From NCBI RefSeq assembly GCF_036192275.1, contig NZ_CP108088.1, positions 3,969,501-4,033,500 of the forward strand: a stretch of DNA of 64,000 nt, written 5' to 3'. Shown here in pieces: positions 8,127 through 16,895 of the stretch (position 1 is the stretch's first letter; each line of letters starts with the position of its first letter). The notes beneath the pieces are model-generated. The model worked only from the letters and a program-made list of their open reading frames with translations, was not told the origin of the DNA and did no database searches. The translations under genes were made by a program, and so were the position numbers. This DNA comes from Streptomyces sp. NBC_00250 (GTDB taxonomy: Bacteria > Actinomycetota > Actinomycetes > Streptomycetales > Streptomycetaceae).

Positions 8127-9089
8127 ATGCATCCCCGCCTCTTCCGTCCGGCCGTCGTACTCCTGCTGAGCGCCGGACTGCTGCTCACCGCCTGTTCGGC
8201 GGGCGGGCCGGCCGTCTCCGCCGATCCGAAGCCGCTGTCCGATCCGCTCACGGTGCCCGCCGCGCAGCTGGTGTACCCCTTGGATCCGTACAAGACGACG
8301 GCCGAGCAGATCCGCAGCCTGGAGAAGGCGCAGGACCTGCTGACGGCGGACTGCATGAAGCGGTTCGGGTTCACGTACCGGCCGCCGGTCCGGCCCGCGC
8401 CGCGCACCAGGAGCACGTCGTCGCGGTACGGGGTCACGGACGCGGCGGCAGCGGCCCGGTACGGGTACACCAGGCCCGGTGTGCCCGCCGAACCGGAGCC
8501 GGACACGAAGCCACTCCCCCCGGCCGAGCAACTGGCGCTGAGCGGCCCGCCGCTCAAGACCAAACCGGGGGGCGGTCTCGTCCTGCCCCCGCTCACCCTG
8601 GAGGAGTCGCGGAGGACCGACAGCGGCCGGACGCTCAACGGGCAAAAAGTGCCGGTCGGCGGCTGCGGCCGGGAGGGGCACCTCCGGCTCTACGCGGAGA
8701 AGAAGAGCCCCGAGGACCTGCTGTTCGTCTTCGGGATGGAGTCGGAGGCGTTCACCCGGGCCCAGAAGTCCCCGAAGGTCGACGCGGCCGTCAAGGCGTG
8801 GTCGGCCTGTATGGCGGAGAAGGGGTACCGCGTCTCCGATCCGATGGAATCGTCCGCCTCCCTCGGGCTGAATCCCGAGTCCCCCGCCGACCTCGGCAGC
8901 GCCAAGGCGATCACCATCGCGAAGCACGACGTGGCCTGCAAGAAGCGGACCGATCTGGTCGCCCTCTGGTACGCCGCCGAAGTCGGGTTCCAGAAGGAGC
9001 TCATGGAGAAGCACGCCGAGACCCTGAAGCAGGTCAAGGTGGAGACGGACGAGCGGATCAAGAAGGCGGCCTCGGTCAACGGCAGCTGA
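8127..9089 (+). CDS. Lipoprotein of unknown function
   Basis: A 320-residue predicted lipoprotein with the lipobox LTAC (C19). The mature region has Pro-rich segments in its first half and scattered cysteines (DCMKRFGF, GGCGREG, SACMAEKG, DVACKKR). The second half is a predicted helical region rich in Lys and Glu. It starts 35 bp after the secreted gene at 7678 and is probably cotranscribed. Cysteine context (CMxxxGF, ACMxxKGY) recalls the 6790 lipoprotein, suggesting a distant relationship. No function recognised. Confidence 0.75.
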   Translation: MHPRLFRPAVVLLLSAGLLLTACSAGGPAVSADPKPLSDPLTVPAAQLVYPLDPYKTTAEQIRSLEKAQDLLTADCMKRFGFTYRPPVRPAPRTRSTSSRYGVTDAAAAARYGYTRPGVPAEPEPDTKPLPPAEQLALSGPPLKTKPGGGLVLPPLTLEESRRTDSGRTLNGQKVPVGGCGREGHLRLYAEKKSPEDLLFVFGMESEAFTRAQKSPKVDAAVKAWSACMAEKGYRVSDPMESSASLGLNPESPADLGSAKAITIAKHDVACKKRTDLVALWYAAEVGFQKELMEKHAETLKQVKVETDERIKKAASVNGS

Positions 9090-9116
9090 GGGGCGCCGCC
9101 GGTCGGGCGTCGGCCG

Positions 9117-9980
9117 TCATTTCCGGAACGCCTCGATGATCCGGGCGTAGCTGTCGCCACCGTGGCCCGCCTCGACCGCGGCGCGCATCAGTTCCAGGTG
9201 CAGCTCCGGCAGCCGGTTGTCGATTCCGCGGGCCTCCGCCGCGTGCAGGAGGTGACTGATGGCGACCGTCTGGACGTCGATGGTGGCGTCCTCGCCCGGG
9301 TACTCCCCCGCGTCGATCTGCTCGGCGTACCCGGTCATGAACCAGGAGACCGTCTTCAGCCAGCGGGTGGCCACCGCCGTGAAGTCGCGGGCCGGCACCT
9401 CGTCCGCGCCCGCGAGGGCGGTCGCGTGCAGCCAGCCGCCGAAGACGGACCACATGAGGCCGAGGAGCCCCGCGTCGTAGAGCGAGGCACGGCCCGCGTC
9501 CGCGCCCAGGTCCACGGGGTCCCCGAGGACGGCGAGCGCCGCGCGGTGCTCGGCGAGGAGCTCGGGAGCGCCCGCGTACAGGATCATGTTGGCGCTGTCG
9601 CCGACGCCCGGCGGGGTCGTCATGACGGCACCGTCGAGGTAGCCGATGCCGTGCCCGGCCGCCCACTCCGCCTCCTCGCGGGCCTGCTCGGGCGTTCCGG
9701 TGGTGAGGTTGACGAGGACCCGGCCCCGCAGCGGCTCGGCCACGGGGGCGAGGAGTTCGCGTACGGCCGGGTAGTCGAGGACGCAGACCACGACGAGCTC
9801 GCTCGCGGTGACGGCCTCGGTGACGGTGGCGGCGCGCAGGGCGCCGCGGGCCACGAGGGCGTCGGCCTTCGCGGGGGTGCGGTTCCAGACGGTGGTGCGG
9901 TGGCCGGCGGTGAGGAAGGCGTCGGCGAGGGCGGAGCCCATCTGGCCGAGACCGATGACCGTGATGCTCTGTGCGTTCAT
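9117..9980 (-). CDS. NAD(P)-dependent oxidoreductase, imine reductase/beta-HAD family
   Basis: A 287-residue enzyme with an N-terminal Rossmann fold. The nucleotide motif GLGQMG starts near residue 10, and VWNRTPAKADAL follows, typical of the imine-reductase branch of the 3-hydroxyisobutyrate dehydrogenase family. The C-terminal helical domain contains LYDAGLLGLMW and HATALAGA, the long-helix region that forms the dimeric active site. The start is the ATG at 9980 (MNAQSITVIG). It diverges from the GlxA-type regulator gene at 10066 with 85 bp between, so that regulator may control it. The natural substrate is unknown. Confidence 0.85.
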   Translation of the reverse strand: MNAQSITVIGLGQMGSALADAFLTAGHRTTVWNRTPAKADALVARGALRAATVTEAVTASELVVVCVLDYPAVRELLAPVAEPLRGRVLVNLTTGTPEQAREEAEWAAGHGIGYLDGAVMTTPPGVGDSANMILYAGAPELLAEHRAALAVLGDPVDLGADAGRASLYDAGLLGLMWSVFGGWLHATALAGADEVPARDFTAVATRWLKTVSWFMTGYAEQIDAGEYPGEDATIDVQTVAISHLLHAAEARGIDNRLPELHLELMRAAVEAGHGGDSYARIIEAFRK

Positions 9981-10065
9981 GGGATCCACGCTCGCAGCGG
10001 CGGAATCCGGACGACAGTGGCAGGACCGACGGCGACCGCACGATTCCTGCCGTACGGTCGACGGC

Positions 10066-11061
10066 ATGAACGCAGGGGTTGTCGCCATCGCCGTCGTGCC
10101 GGACCGGCGGATCGGTACGTCGATGTGGGAGCTGTACGAACTCTCCCTGGCGTGCGGGGTCTTCGGCATCCCTCATCCCGACCTGGCCGACCCGTGGTAC
10201 GAGCTGCGGCTGTGCGGGGACGCCGGCGAGGGCGGGGTCTTCTCGCTGCGGACCGACCACGGTCTCGACGGGCTCGTGGGCGCGGACACCGTCATCGTGC
10301 CGTCCGTGCCCGACGCGGTCGTGGAGGACGGCGAGGAGGTGCCTGCCGAACTCGTCGAGGCGCTGCGCGCGGCCGCCGCCTCCGGCGCCCGGATGGTGTC
10401 GCTGTGCACCGGCGCCTTCGCGCTCGCCGCCGCCGGGATCCTCGACGGCCGCCGGGCGACCGCGCACTGGCAGCACACCGCGCAACTGGCGGCCCGGCAC
10501 CCCGAGGTGATCGTGGACGACTCGGTGCTCTACACGGACGAGGGATCGGTGCTGACCAGCGCCGGGGCCACCGCCGCGCTCGACCTCTGCCTGCACCTGG
10601 TGCGCACCGACCTCGGGGCGACGGTCGCCGGGCAGCTCGCCCGCCGGCTCGTCGTCCCGGCCCACCGTCCCGGCGGTCAGGCGCAGTTCATCGAGGCGCC
10701 GTTGCCGCCGAGCGACGACCACAGCCTGGGGCCCGTACTGCAGTGGGCGACCGAGCACCTGTCGGAGCCGCTGACCGTGGAGGAGCTGGCGCGGCGGGCC
10801 CGGATGAGCCCGCGCACCTTCCACCGGCGGGTGCGGGAGGAGTACGGGACCACCCCGCTGCAGTGGCTGCTCCAGCAGCGGGTGGCCCGCGCCCAGACCC
10901 TGCTGGAGTCGACCGACCTGCCGGTGGAGCTGGTCGGCGACCACAGCGGGCTGGGCTCGGCGGCCAATCTGCGCCGCCATTTCACCCGTGCCGTCGGGGT
11001 GTCCCCGTCGGGGTACCGGCAGACGTTCAGGCCTTCGGGGCCACCTTCGAGAGGCCGTTGA
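10066..11061 (+). CDS. GlxA-family transcriptional regulator (DJ-1/PfpI + AraC HTH)
   Basis: A 331-residue regulator. The N-terminal DJ-1/PfpI-like domain (to about residue 185) has the nucleophile-elbow segment SLCTGAFALAAAGILDG. The C-terminal domain carries two AraC-type helix-turn-helix units (about 220-320), seen in LTVEELARRARMSPRTFHRRV and LVGDHSGLGSAANLRRHFTRAVGVSPSGYR. It diverges from the imine-reductase-like gene. Its 3' end overlaps the converging menJ-like gene by 35 bp. A paralogue lies at 51073. The ligand is unknown. Confidence 0.92.
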   Translation: MNAGVVAIAVVPDRRIGTSMWELYELSLACGVFGIPHPDLADPWYELRLCGDAGEGGVFSLRTDHGLDGLVGADTVIVPSVPDAVVEDGEEVPAELVEALRAAAASGARMVSLCTGAFALAAAGILDGRRATAHWQHTAQLAARHPEVIVDDSVLYTDEGSVLTSAGATAALDLCLHLVRTDLGATVAGQLARRLVVPAHRPGGQAQFIEAPLPPSDDHSLGPVLQWATEHLSEPLTVEELARRARMSPRTFHRRVREEYGTTPLQWLLQQRVARAQTLLESTDLPVELVGDHSGLGSAANLRRHFTRAVGVSPSGYRQTFRPSGPPSRGR

Positions 11062-12310
11062 TGATGCGGTCCATGGCGTCGCCGCCCGTCGGGTCGGTGA
11101 GGTTGGCCAGCATCTTCAGCGTGAACTTCATGAGCATCGGGTGGGTCAGGCCGCGCTGGGTCGCGATCTTCATGACCTTCGGGTTGCCGATGAGCTTCAC
11201 GAAGGCGCGGCCGAGCGTGTAGTAGCCGCCGTAGGTGTCCTTGAGGACCTGCGGGTAGTTGTGCAGGGCCAGTTCGCGCTGGGCGGGGGTGGTGCGGGCG
11301 TGTGCCTGGACGATGACGTCGGCCGCGAGCTGGCCGGACTCCATGGCGTACGCGATGCCCTCGCCGTTGAACGGGTTGACGAGGCCGCCGGCGTCGCCGA
11401 CGAGCAGCAGGCCCTTGGTGTAGTGCGGCTGGCGGTTGAAGGCCATCGGGAGGGCGGCGCCGCGGATCGGCTGCGTCATGTTCTCGGGGGTGTAGCCCCA
11501 GTCCTCCGGCATCGAGGCGCACCAGGCCTTGAGGACCTCGCGCCAGTCCAGCTCGCGGAAGGCCTTGGAGGAGTTGAGGATGCCGAGGCCGACGTTGGAG
11601 GTGCCGTCGCCCATCGGGAAGATCCAGCCGTAGCCGGGCAGCAGCCGGTCCTGGGGGCCGCGGCGGTCCCACAGCTCCAGCCAGGACTCCAGGTAGTCGT
11701 CGTCGTGCCGGGGCGAGGTGAAGTAGGTGCGGACGGCGACGCCCATGGGGCGGTCCTCGCGCCGGTGCAGGCCCATCGCCAGGGAGATCCGGGTGGAGTT
11801 GCCGTCGGCGGCGACGACGAGCGGGGCGTGGAAGGTGACCTCCCGCTTGTCCTCGCCGAGCTTCGCGTGGACGCCGGTGATCCGGCCCGTGCGGTCGTCG
11901 ATGATCGGGGCGCCGACGTTGCAGCGCTCGTAGAGCCGGGCGCCGGCCTTCTGCGCCTGCCGGGCGAGCTGCTCGTCGAAGTCGTCGCGCTTGCGGACGA
12001 GTCCGTAGTCCGGGTAGGAGGCGAGCTCCGGCCAGTCGAGCTCCAGGCGGACGCCGCCGCCGATGATCCGCAGGCCCCTGTTCCGCAGCCAGCCGGCCTC
12101 TTCGGAGATGTCGATGCCCATGGAGACGAGCTGCTTGGTGGCGCGGGGGGTGAGGCCGTCACCGCAGACCTTCTCGCGGGGGAACGCGGTCTTCTCCAGG
12201 AGGAGGACGTCGAGCCCGGCCTTGGCGAGGTAGTACGCGGTGGTCGAGCCGGCCGGGCCCGCCCCGACGACGATCACATCTGCGCTGTGCTCGGAGAGGG
12301 GCTCGGTCAC
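11027..12310 (-). CDS. menJ: Geranylgeranyl reductase-family FAD protein, MenJ-like menaquinone reductase
   Basis: FAD-dependent reductase that probably saturates isoprenoid double bonds of the menaquinone side chain. The 427-residue protein has a dinucleotide-binding start (VVGAGPAGSTTAYYLA, residues ~14-30). It also has FPREKVCGDGLTPRA, typical of geranylgeranyl reductases, and the second FAD motif LLVGDAGGLVNPFNGEGI. It lies in a region with menG, mqnC and mqnA, which supports the quinone role; the symbol is by analogy with mycobacterial MenJ. A phytoene- or lipid-linked substrate is the alternative. It converges on the AraC gene with a 35-bp overlap. Confidence 0.82.
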   Translation of the reverse strand: MTEPLSEHSADVIVVGAGPAGSTTAYYLAKAGLDVLLLEKTAFPREKVCGDGLTPRATKQLVSMGIDISEEAGWLRNRGLRIIGGGVRLELDWPELASYPDYGLVRKRDDFDEQLARQAQKAGARLYERCNVGAPIIDDRTGRITGVHAKLGEDKREVTFHAPLVVAADGNSTRISLAMGLHRREDRPMGVAVRTYFTSPRHDDDYLESWLELWDRRGPQDRLLPGYGWIFPMGDGTSNVGLGILNSSKAFRELDWREVLKAWCASMPEDWGYTPENMTQPIRGAALPMAFNRQPHYTKGLLLVGDAGGLVNPFNGEGIAYAMESGQLAADVIVQAHARTTPAQRELALHNYPQVLKDTYGGYYTLGRAFVKLIGNPKVMKIATQRGLTHPMLMKFTLKMLANLTDPTGGDAMDRIINGLSKVAPKA

Positions 12311-12396
12311 GGCGGGGTCTCCCGGAATTCGGCGATGAGGACGTATCGCAGTCTATGGGGGCCGCTCGCGGTGGAACCGGAGGGTCGCCCCACTAC

Positions 12397-12412
12397 TTCA
12401 CCCCAGGGTGAA
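12397..12412. promoter_or_regulatory. Operator-like inverted repeat
   Basis: TTCACCC (12397-12403) and GGGTGAA (12406-12412), separated by CA, form a perfect 7-bp inverted repeat. It lies between the divergent menJ-like and I36-like genes. A regulator-binding site is plausible; nothing identifies the protein. Confidence 0.45.
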
Positions 12413-12455
12413 CACATGTTCCCCTGTGCCGTGCGTGATGGCACGATGATCATCC

Positions 12456-13184
12456 GTGACCGAACTCCGCATCGACATACGGCGGGGCGGGCTGATCACA
12501 GCCGCCCTCGCCCTCCTCTGCTCCCTGTTCTACGTGCTGCCCGCGAACGCGGAGACCACCGCCTTCGCCGACTGCCCGGCCGCCACGCTCTGCCTCTACT
12601 CCGGAACCAACGGGACCGGCGAACGGCGGGACTTCACCGGCCTGCAGAACCTGGAGAGCTACGACCCGACCTGGGACGGCAAGACCCTGTCGGCGAAGAA
12701 CAACACCGACCTCTGGGCCTGCGTCTACGGTGACCCCCGGTACGGCGGCGCCCTGCAGACCGTCAAGCCGACCTACAAGGACACCTACGCGGCCGGCGCC
12801 GTCCGCTCCCACAAGCTGGTCCCGACCCGCGCCCGCTGCTTCACCGGCTACGAGCGCTGCCCCGACAACCGGGTCTGCACGTTCCCCGAGCCCAACGGCC
12901 GCGGCGCGATGACCGTCCACCTCCCGAAGACCGACCCGACCACCCAGAACTACGGGAACAGCTACGCCGGCGGCGCCGCGCCCAAGTCCGTCTGGAACCG
13001 CACGCAGAAGCACGTCTGCTTCTACCCCGAGCCGACGTTCACCGGCAGCTGGACCGACCCGGTCGACTCCAAGAAGTACGGCGCGTACGTCGTCCTGCGC
13101 GGCGACAGCACCACCATCCCCGAGCCGTTCGTCAAGAACATCCACTCGCACGAGCTCGTCGACGGAACGGCGGAATGCCAGTGA
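12456..13184 (+). CDS. Secreted peptidase-inhibitor I36/crystallin-like protein
   Basis: A 242-residue secreted protein from a GTG start. The signal peptide ends near residue 32 (PANAE). The mature region appears to hold two crystallin-like modules with paired cysteines. The first has DCPAATLCLYSGTNGTGERRDF, typical of the I36 family. The second has CPDNRVCTFPEPNGRGAM and HVCFYPEPTFTG. I36 members include proteinase inhibitors; some related proteins are structural only. Its stop overlaps the start of the next gene (GTGA), so both secreted proteins are made from one transcript. Confidence 0.82.
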   Translation: MTELRIDIRRGGLITAALALLCSLFYVLPANAETTAFADCPAATLCLYSGTNGTGERRDFTGLQNLESYDPTWDGKTLSAKNNTDLWACVYGDPRYGGALQTVKPTYKDTYAAGAVRSHKLVPTRARCFTGYERCPDNRVCTFPEPNGRGAMTVHLPKTDPTTQNYGNSYAGGAAPKSVWNRTQKHVCFYPEPTFTGSWTDPVDSKKYGAYVVLRGDSTTIPEPFVKNIHSHELVDGTAECQ

Positions 13185-14620
13185 CCAGGAACCGCCTCCG
13201 GCCCTGGGTGGCCGTGGCCGCCGCGCTCGGCGCCGCCCTCACCCTCACCTCCCCCGCCGCGAACGCCGAAGAACCGGTGACCGCCCCGCTCGCCAAGTGG
13301 ACGGAGGGCGCGCCGGTCAAGATCGCCGCCGGTGTCACCCGCACCACCTGGACCGAGAACGTCGATCTCGTGAACGGAACGAGCCCCGACAACCGCGCCA
13401 AGCCCCGGATCCTCCAGATCGTCGAGATCGACCCCACCGCCGGGGCGCTCACCCTGGAGAGCACCATCGGAACGAACGGCGGATCGGCCGAGAAGGTGAT
13501 CGATCAGCTCGCCCAGGTCTCCGCCGCGACCCGCCACCCGTACGCGGGCGTCAACGGCGGCCTGTTCCAGCCGGAACCCGCCGGGGCCGGCGCCGCGGAC
13601 ACAGCGGCGCACTCCAGCGTCTCGGCCACCGACGGCGTCCTCCACAGCTCCAGCTGCTGGATGGGTGGCAAGGGCAGTACCGGTGCGGTGATCCAGTACG
13701 GCACCCCGTACATCACCAAGCTCCTCACCGACCTGAAGCTGATCGGGCCCTCCGGCGAGACCGTACGGATCGACGACTTCAACCGGACCCCGGGCCGACC
13801 GCCGCACTGCGCGCGCGACGCCGAGGACACCCTGGTGAGCACGAAGCCGTCCGTCTACACCGACCCCGACGAGATCGTCGTGTTCACCGACGACTACGGC
13901 CTTCCCGTGCCCAAGCCCGGAACCGACCCGAGCATCGTCGCCACCACCGACGCCGGCTTCGAGGTCGTCGTCGACGCGCACGGCGTCGTCACCAAGGTCG
14001 GCGAGGGCCGCGGCGGGACCGTCGTCCCGGCGGGCGGCCGCATCATCCAGGGCATCGGCACCGGGGCGCAGTGGCTCCGCGACCGGCTCGCCGTCGACGA
14101 CCGGGTGACGATCGACCAGAAGCTCCACGACGTCACCCAGGACCGCGACATCCCGTTGGACGACTCGGTCGACGTCGTCAGCTCCTTCCACCAGCTGCTG
14201 CGCAACGGAACGATCCCCACGGAGCTGCCCAACTCGTGCAGCGAGCCGAGGACCGGCAAGAACGGCACGACGCAGATCTGCATCGACTCGCGCACGGCGC
14301 TCGGCACCAACGTCTACGGCCGCCCGGTGCTCGTCACCCTCAGCGGCCAGACCACCGCGGACGGCGTGTACCCCGAGGCCAACGAGGACGGCGACTACCT
14401 GCGGAACTTCGCCACCCTCCTGAGCGACCCCGACCTCGGGATCATCGACGCCATCAACCTGGACGGCGGCGGCTCCACGACCCTGGTGACGCGGTCGCCG
14501 ACGGGCACGGCCGTGAACACGCCGCCGACGGACCGGGTGGGCGGCCAGTTCGTGCACCGGAAGGTGGCGGACTCGGTGTACACCGGCGTCGGCGGCTACG
14601 GCATGTACGCGAAGCCCTAG
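13181..14620 (+). CDS. Secreted phosphodiester glycosidase (NAGPA-domain) family protein
   Basis: A secreted protein of 479 residues. The signal peptide ends about PAANA. The body resembles the phosphodiester glycosidase/NAGPA family: GVNGGLFQP early, and the highly conserved DAINLDGGGSTTLV near residue 430. Such enzymes remove sugar caps from phosphodiester-linked glycans, for example in wall polymers. I chose the GTG at 13181 because it forms a GTGA overlap with the preceding gene; an in-frame ATG at 13175 is the alternative. The exact substrate is unknown. Confidence 0.85.
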   Translation: MTRNRLRPWVAVAAALGAALTLTSPAANAEEPVTAPLAKWTEGAPVKIAAGVTRTTWTENVDLVNGTSPDNRAKPRILQIVEIDPTAGALTLESTIGTNGGSAEKVIDQLAQVSAATRHPYAGVNGGLFQPEPAGAGAADTAAHSSVSATDGVLHSSSCWMGGKGSTGAVIQYGTPYITKLLTDLKLIGPSGETVRIDDFNRTPGRPPHCARDAEDTLVSTKPSVYTDPDEIVVFTDDYGLPVPKPGTDPSIVATTDAGFEVVVDAHGVVTKVGEGRGGTVVPAGGRIIQGIGTGAQWLRDRLAVDDRVTIDQKLHDVTQDRDIPLDDSVDVVSSFHQLLRNGTIPTELPNSCSEPRTGKNGTTQICIDSRTALGTNVYGRPVLVTLSGQTTADGVYPEANEDGDYLRNFATLLSDPDLGIIDAINLDGGGSTTLVTRSPTGTAVNTPPTDRVGGQFVHRKVADSVYTGVGGYGMYAKP

Positions 14621-14624
14621 GCGA

Positions 14625-15320
14625 CTACGCGGGCTTGAACCCCCGGTGGAGCGCCACGATCCCACCGGTCAGGTTCCGCCAGGCCACCTTCGACCAGCCG
14701 GCCTTCTGGAGCATCCCCGCCAGGGTCGGCTGGTCCGGCCACGAACGGATGGACTCGGCCAGGTACACGTACGCGTCCGGGTTCGAGGACACCGCACGGG
14801 CCACCGGCGGCAGCGCGCGCATCAGGTACTCCTCGTACACCGTGCGGAACGGCGCCCAGGTGGCGTGCGAGAACTCGGAGATGACGACCCGGCCGCCGGG
14901 CTTCGTCACCCGGTACAGCTCGCGCAGCGCCTGGTCCGTGTCCTGGATGTTCCGCAGGCCGAAGGAGATGGTGACGGCGTCGAAGACGTCGTCACGGAAC
15001 GGCAGCTTCGTGCCGTCGCCGGCCGTGAACGGCATCCACGGGTGGTTCTTCTTGCCGACCCGGAGCATCCCCAGCGAGAAGTCGCAGGGCACGACGTACG
15101 CGCCCGCGCGGGCGAAGGGCTGCGAGGAGGTGGCCGTACCGGCGGCCAGGTCGAGGATCTTCTGCGCGGGGCGGGCGTCGACCGCCTTGGCGACCTCCTT
15201 GCGCCAGCGCCGGTCCTGGCCCAGGGAGAGCACGTCGTTGGTGAGGTCGTAGTTCTCCGCCACGTCGTCGAACATCGAGGCGACTTCGTGCGGCTGCTTG
15301 TCCAGGGATGCTCGGGTCAC
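14625..15320 (-). CDS. menG: Demethylmenaquinone methyltransferase
   Basis: SAM-dependent C-methylation of demethylmenaquinone, the last step of menaquinone synthesis (UbiE/MenG family). The 231-residue protein has the family start [20 protein letters not shown]. The SAM-binding motif I is [10 protein letters not shown] (residues ~54-63). The ubiE signature follows in [13 protein letters not shown] and VISEFS. The start is GTG at 15320. It converges on the glycosidase gene only five bases away and diverges from the sigma factor gene. Confidence 0.95.
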   Translation of the reverse strand: MTRASLDKQPHEVASMFDDVAENYDLTNDVLSLGQDRRWRKEVAKAVDARPAQKILDLAAGTATSSQPFARAGAYVVPCDFSLGMLRVGKKNHPWMPFTAGDGTKLPFRDDVFDAVTISFGLRNIQDTDQALRELYRVTKPGGRVVISEFSHATWAPFRTVYEEYLMRALPPVARAVSSNPDAYVYLAESIRSWPDQPTLAGMLQKAGWSKVAWRNLTGGIVALHRGFKPA

Positions 15321-15447
15321 CCGGCCATTGTGGCAGCCGCCGGAATCCCTCCTCGAACCGCTTCAACCTTTTGGGCCCGGCCGCTCTCAAGGAGGGGTGA
15401 GTGCACGACAGCGGCCGGCGCACGCCGGCGGGGAAGGCAGGGGTGCG

Positions 15448-16050
15448 ATGGCGGTACCGACCGAAGCGAGACCCGGATCAGCGACCGGGCCGGCGACCGA
15501 AGCGAGGCTTGGACCGGCCGGCAGCACGGCCGACGGAACCGTCACCGGGAGGGCCGACGCGACGGTCGCCGGGTTCGAGGACTTCGCGCGTGTCGCGCAG
15601 CAGCGGCTGTACCGCACGGCGTACCTGTTCTGCGGCGACCCCGAGACCGCCCGCGACCTGACTCAGACCACGCTGGCCAAGCTGTACCAGCACTGGCGGC
15701 GCGCGGGCACCGCCGAGCATCCACACGCGTACGCCAAGACCGTGCTGACCAGGACGTTCCTGGCGGAGCGGCGCCGGAGGCTGCGGGATCTGCTCGTCCT
15801 CACCCGGGCGGGGGGCACCGTGCCGGAGCCCGCCGCCGACCACACCGATCTGCGCGTCACCCTGCTCGCGGCGCTCGCCGAGCTGCCGCCGCGGGCCCGG
15901 GCGATGGTCGTGCTGCGCTACTGGGACGACCAGAGCGTGGCCTCCGTGGCGTCGCAGCTCCGGTGCAGCGAAGCCACCGTCAAGAGCCAGTGCTCGCGCT
16001 CGCTCGCCCGACTCCGCCTGCGCCTGGCCGACGCCGGGCTCACGATCTGA
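15448..16050 (+). CDS. SigE-family (ECF-type) RNA polymerase sigma factor
   Basis: A 200-residue sigma factor. Region 2 is DFARVAQQRLYRTAYLFCGDPETARDLTQTTLAKLYQHW (residues ~47-85). Region 4 is ELPPRARAMVVLRYWDDQSVASVASQLRCSEATVKSQCSRSLARLR (~145-190). The first ~40 residues are a low-complexity extension. The start ATG at 15448 has AAGGCAGGGG upstream. It is followed 14 bp later by a membrane protein gene that is probably its partner. Upstream, CAACC at 15364 with GCTCTC about 16 bp on could be an autoregulated ECF promoter. Confidence 0.9.
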   Translation: MAVPTEARPGSATGPATEARLGPAGSTADGTVTGRADATVAGFEDFARVAQQRLYRTAYLFCGDPETARDLTQTTLAKLYQHWRRAGTAEHPHAYAKTVLTRTFLAERRRRLRDLLVLTRAGGTVPEPAADHTDLRVTLLAALAELPPRARAMVVLRYWDDQSVASVASQLRCSEATVKSQCSRSLARLRLRLADAGLTI

Positions 16051-16064
16051 GGAAGGGGTCCGCT

Positions 16065-16895
16065 GTGGACACCGACGACACCACTCTGCTCCGCGACGCC
16101 ATGGACCGTACGACGGACGGCCTTCCCCCGCTGCCCGACCTCGCCCCGCTCGCCGTGCGCGAGGGGCGGCGGCGGAGGGCCCGGGCCCGGATCGCCGTCG
16201 CGACGACCGCGTTCGGCGTGGTCACGGCGGGGGCCCTCGGCCTCACGCTGCTGGCGGGGACGACCGGCCCGGGCGTGTCGATGCCCCCCGCCGGGGGCGC
16301 GCGGACGAGCTACCCCCCGGTGGTCGTGGAGGAGACGCCGGGCGTCACTCCGCCGGACAACCCCGAGGGGCTGTCCGGGCCCGAGCGGGAGCGCCGCGCG
16401 CAGCACCAGCAGAAGATGGCGGCGCTGCTGGACGAGCTGCTGCCCCCGAAGATCACCGGCATCAGCCCGGTGAAGGACCGGACGCCCGAGTACCGGATCA
16501 CGGCGGGCGGCGAGACCTTCCGCATGGTCGTGTCGGTGCGGCCGGACGATGACCGGGGCCGGTACTGCGAGAACAAGCCGAAGGACGCCCCCACCTGTGA
16601 GGAGGACACGCAGCTGAGGACCGGGCCGATCAGCGAGTCGAGGACCCGCAGGGTGACCGTGCAGTACTGGTACCGCAAGAGCGTGGTCGAGCTCTCCGTG
16701 TACGCCGGGAAGGCGGAGGTGCCGGTGACGGCGCGGCATCTGTTCGACGTCGCCAACGACCCGCGCTTCCTGGAGCTGGTGAAGGACGCGGACGCACGTC
16801 CGATGGAGGCGGAGGAGGGGCCGCGCAGCTCGGCCGACTTCTTCCCGGAAGGGCTTCCCGGAGCGCCCTCCGGGAAGGGTCAGCGGGCGCGGTAG
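16065..16895 (+). CDS. Membrane protein, probable partner of the adjacent sigma factor
   Basis: A 276-residue protein from a GTG start 14 bp downstream of the sigma factor gene. Residues 1-38 are cytoplasmic and acidic then basic. One transmembrane helix lies at about 40-66 (VATTAFGVVTAGALGLTLL). A Pro-rich linker and an extracytoplasmic domain with two cysteines (RYCENKPKDAPTCEE) follow. This layout matches the membrane proteins paired with SigE-family sigma factors in streptomycetes. An anti-sigma role is inferred from position; there is no recognisable ZAS motif. It overlaps the converging gene by 16 bp. Confidence 0.7.
   Translation: MDTDDTTLLRDAMDRTTDGLPPLPDLAPLAVREGRRRRARARIAVATTAFGVVTAGALGLTLLAGTTGPGVSMPPAGGARTSYPPVVVEETPGVTPPDNPEGLSGPERERRAQHQQKMAALLDELLPPKITGISPVKDRTPEYRITAGGETFRMVVSVRPDDDRGRYCENKPKDAPTCEEDTQLRTGPISESRTRRVTVQYWYRKSVVELSVYAGKAEVPVTARHLFDVANDPRFLELVKDADARPMEAEEGPRSSADFFPEGLPGAPSGKGQRAR

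Noticed and set aside
9808..10065. N-terminal extension of the GlxA regulator frame
   Set aside because: It would run through the divergent oxidoreductase gene; the ATG at 10066 starts directly at the DJ-1-like domain.
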